From Roseomonas sp. KE2513 (GTDB lineage Bacteria; Pseudomonadota; Alphaproteobacteria; Acetobacterales; Acetobacteraceae), in NCBI RefSeq assembly GCF_016107305.1, contig NZ_RCVR01000025.1, forward strand, positions 1-64,000: DNA of 64,000 nucleotides, given 5' to 3'. The notes under the pieces were generated by a model that did not search any database, had not been told where the DNA came from, and worked only from the letters and a program-made list of their open reading frames with translations. The translations under genes and the position numbers were made by a program. Position 1 is the first letter of the stretch. Each line of letters starts with the position of its first letter. Shown piece after piece: positions 62,451-64,000 of the stretch.

Positions 62451-62471
62451 CGCACACATATATAGTGTGCG
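62451..62471. promoter_or_regulatory. palindromic operator/promoter candidate upstream of the carbamoylase gene
   Basis: CGCACAC-N7-GTGTGCG is a perfect 7-bp dyad whose AT-only centre contains TATATA, a possible -10 box. It lies 26 bp before the start codon of the nitrilase-family gene in otherwise GC-rich DNA. A repressor bound here would cover the promoter. Confidence 0.5.
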
Positions 62472-62496
62472 CGCACCACCACGGAGAGCGCCTCGC

Positions 62497-63465
62497 ATGT
62501 CCCGCCGCCTGACCGTCGCCGCCGCCCAGCTCGGCCCCATCCAGAAGGCCGAGGGCCGCGAGGTCGCGGTCGGCCGCATGGTGCGCCTGATGGAGGCCGC
62601 GCATCGCCGGGGCGTGGAGGTGGTGGTCTTCCCCGAGTTGGCGCTGACCACCTTCTTTCCACGCTGGTACGAGGAGGACCGCGCGGCGGCGGACCACTGG
62701 TTCGAGACCTCGCTGCCCTCCAACGCTACCGCGCCGCTCTTCGAGGCCGCGCGGAAATACGGTATCGGCTTCCATCTCGGCTATGCGGAGAAGACGCCCG
62801 ACGGCCGGCACTTCAACACCGCTGCCTATGTGCATCCGAGCGGCGAGATCGTCCTCAAGTACCGCAAGGTCCACCTGCCCGGTCACGCGGAGCACGACCC
62901 GATCCGCACGGTGCAGCACCTGGAGAAGCGCTACTTTGAGGTGGGCGACCTCGGCTTCCCGGTGGTGCGCGCGCCCGTCGGCGGCGCGGGGCCGGTGAAT
63001 ATCGGCATGCTCATCTGCAATGACCGCCGCTGGCCGGAGGCCTGGCGCGTGCTCGGGCTGCAGTCGGTCGAGCTCGTCATGCTCGGCTACAACACGCCGA
63101 GCCTGAACATGGATAACCGCGGCTTCGAGGCGCACCACCTGCGCGTCCTCCATTCCCATCTCTCGATCCAGGCGGGGTGCTACCAGAACGCCACCTTCGG
63201 CATCGCCACCGCGAAGGCCGGAGTGGAGGACGGGCACGAGCTGTTCGGCCACTCTATCATCGTCAACCCGCAGGGCGAGATCATGGCCCAGGCGACCTCC
63301 TGGGATGACGAGCTGATCACGGCGGACCTCGATCTCGACATGTGCCGCCTGGGGAGGGAGACGATCTTCAACTTCGCCGCCCACCGCCGCGTGGAGGCTT
63401 ATGACCGCATCACCGCGCAAACGGGCGCGGAAGCGCCGCCAGCGTGGCAGCCAACGCGCGGCTGA
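62497..63465 (+). CDS. N-carbamoyl-D-amino-acid hydrolase-like nitrilase-family enzyme
   Basis: A 322-residue carbon-nitrogen hydrolase. The catalytic triad is E47 (FPELALT), K124 (KYRKVHLPG) and C174 in GMLICNDRRWPEAWR. The CNDRRWPE sequence and the GHAEHDP loop are those of D-carbamoylases, which release ammonia and CO2 from N-carbamoyl-D-amino acids. ATG 62497 is chosen as the family start. It has its own palindromic promoter region but is likely to work after the upstream cyclic amidohydrolase. Confidence 0.88.
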   Translation: MSRRLTVAAAQLGPIQKAEGREVAVGRMVRLMEAAHRRGVEVVVFPELALTTFFPRWYEEDRAAADHWFETSLPSNATAPLFEAARKYGIGFHLGYAEKTPDGRHFNTAAYVHPSGEIVLKYRKVHLPGHAEHDPIRTVQHLEKRYFEVGDLGFPVVRAPVGGAGPVNIGMLICNDRRWPEAWRVLGLQSVELVMLGYNTPSLNMDNRGFEAHHLRVLHSHLSIQAGCYQNATFGIATAKAGVEDGHELFGHSIIVNPQGEIMAQATSWDDELITADLDLDMCRLGRETIFNFAAHRRVEAYDRITAQTGAEAPPAWQPTRG

Positions 63466-63525
63466 CAACCGGGAGTGACAACCACGATGCCCCGGGGCGC
63501 GTTGAGGCCCCGGAGGTATCCCGCC

Positions 63526-63825
63526 ATGCGCCGTCTCGTCCTTTCCCTGGTTCTCGCCGCGGCGCCTCTCGCGCTTGCCCATACACAGAGCCCCGCGCAG
63601 CTGGAGGCGCAGCGTCAGGTAGCGCGTGACCAAGCGGAGGACCGCGTGGACGACGCCGCTCGCGAGCTGGCGACGGGCGGGCGGATCGGCGGGCCGCCAC
63701 TCGTCGAGGATCTGAACCGGGACCGGCCGACCCTCACGCCCGAGCGTCTCTCTACACCCGGCGTGACCTCTCGGACGGTGCCGGAATCCAACATTCCCCT
63801 GCTGAGCGACAACCCTCAGCGCTGA
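63526..63825 (+). CDS. hypothetical secreted protein
   Basis: A 99-residue protein with a signal peptide (MRRLVLSLVLAAAPLALAHT) and a hydrophilic mature part with a helical stretch (AQLEAQRQVARDQAEDRVDDAA) followed by a disordered Pro/Thr-rich end. GGAGG lies 9 bp before the ATG. No family is recognised. It is probably periplasmic. Confidence 0.6.
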   Translation: MRRLVLSLVLAAAPLALAHTQSPAQLEAQRQVARDQAEDRVDDAARELATGGRIGGPPLVEDLNRDRPTLTPERLSTPGVTSRTVPESNIPLLSDNPQR

Positions 63826-63894
63826 GCCCAACACGGCAACGACGGCCGACGGGCGGCGTTCTCTCCATGAAGAATAGTTCACGGGGAGCACGAG

Positions 63895-64000
63895 ATGCGC
63901 CGCCAGTTCCTTCTTTCCGCCACACTCGGCCTGCTTGCCCCCTTGGCGGCGACCGGCGCCCGAGCCCAGGACATCAACCAGCTGCTCGAGGGCGCGGTGC
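63895..64000 (+). CDS. secreted protein, N-terminal fragment cut by the window end
   Basis: Thirty-five codons are visible: a signal peptide (MRRQFLLSATLGLLAP...ARAQ) and the first mature residues (DINQLLEGAV). GGGGAG precedes the ATG by 8 bp. The start resembles DUF4197-type proteins, but too little is present for a call. The gene continues past position 64000. Confidence 0.55.
   Translation, partial: MRRQFLLSATLGLLAPLAATGARAQDINQLLEGAV

Overview
This window looks like chromosomal DNA of a GC-rich (about 70%) alphaproteobacterium, most likely an Acetobacteraceae member of the Roseomonas type. The lineage call is inference. It rests on the alphaproteobacterial flagellar regulator FliX divergent from flgI, a DksA with only one cysteine, a Bug-type (tripartite tricarboxylate) binding protein, a DinB with an N-terminal zinc ribbon, and the codon and GC style. 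No tRNA, rRNA, insertion sequence, phage gene or CRISPR array was seen. Most genes are ordinary chromosomal genes in short, tightly overlapped operons.

Layout. 0-2.5 kb: a leftward operon tusA-like > histone-deacetylase-like > xseB > ispA. 2.6-4.9 kb: a ROK sugar kinase and a zinc-ribbon DinB on the plus strand. 4.9-7.4 kb: leftward dapD > dapE > small membrane protein (lysine/diaminopimelate synthesis). 7.5-8.7 kb: a DUF2336 protein. 8.7-13.2 kb: the leftward rpmH-rnpA-yidD-yidC-engB-argB block with a visible promoter. 13.3-16.5 kb: a cysteine-free disulfide-reductase-like flavoprotein, then 3-hydroxybutyrate dehydrogenase overlapped by a patatin lipase. 16.8-20 kb: a marR-MFS-HlyD efflux operon. 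20-25.5 kb: RlmI-like methyltransferase, class II aldolase, MFS/TetR divergent pair and an N-carbamoyl-L-amino-acid hydrolase. 25.5-27.6 kb: a GGDEF-EAL protein with a decayed cyclase site.

27.8-32.3 kb: tkt-gap-pgk (carbon metabolism) with a strong hairpin between gap and pgk. 32.3-41.9 kb: assorted catabolic and envelope genes (metallo-beta-lactamase fold, D-2-hydroxyacid dehydrogenase, Bug protein, MsrQ-like haem membrane protein, RraA-like plus DapA-family pair, SGNH hydrolase, MaoC hydratase). 42-44 kb: an EF-G gene outside any ribosomal-protein operon. 44.5-47 kb: a DUF1800-DUF1501 pair. 47-50.2 kb: a flagellar block (dksA and fliX leftward; flgI, flgJ-like and flgN-like rightward) with a sigma-54-type promoter before flgI.

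50.3-55.5 kb is the most unusual region: six overlapped or abutting plus-strand genes encoding a RibD-type reductase, a BchC-like dehydrogenase without the usual zinc cysteine, a 6-pyruvoyl-tetrahydropterin-synthase-like protein that has lost its catalytic residues, a GT4 glycosyltransferase, a methyltransferase and an eroded four-carbon-acid-sugar-kinase-like protein. I infer an uncharacterised pathway that modifies a pterin- or flavin-like molecule.

55.5-56.9 kb: a histone-H1-like protein and a long leader. 56.9-60.6 kb: prpD-prpC (2-methylcitrate cycle) divergent from a LysR regulator. 60.7-63.5 kb: an allantoinase/hydantoinase-like amidohydrolase and a D-carbamoylase-like nitrilase. The right edge holds two small secreted proteins, the last cut by the window end.
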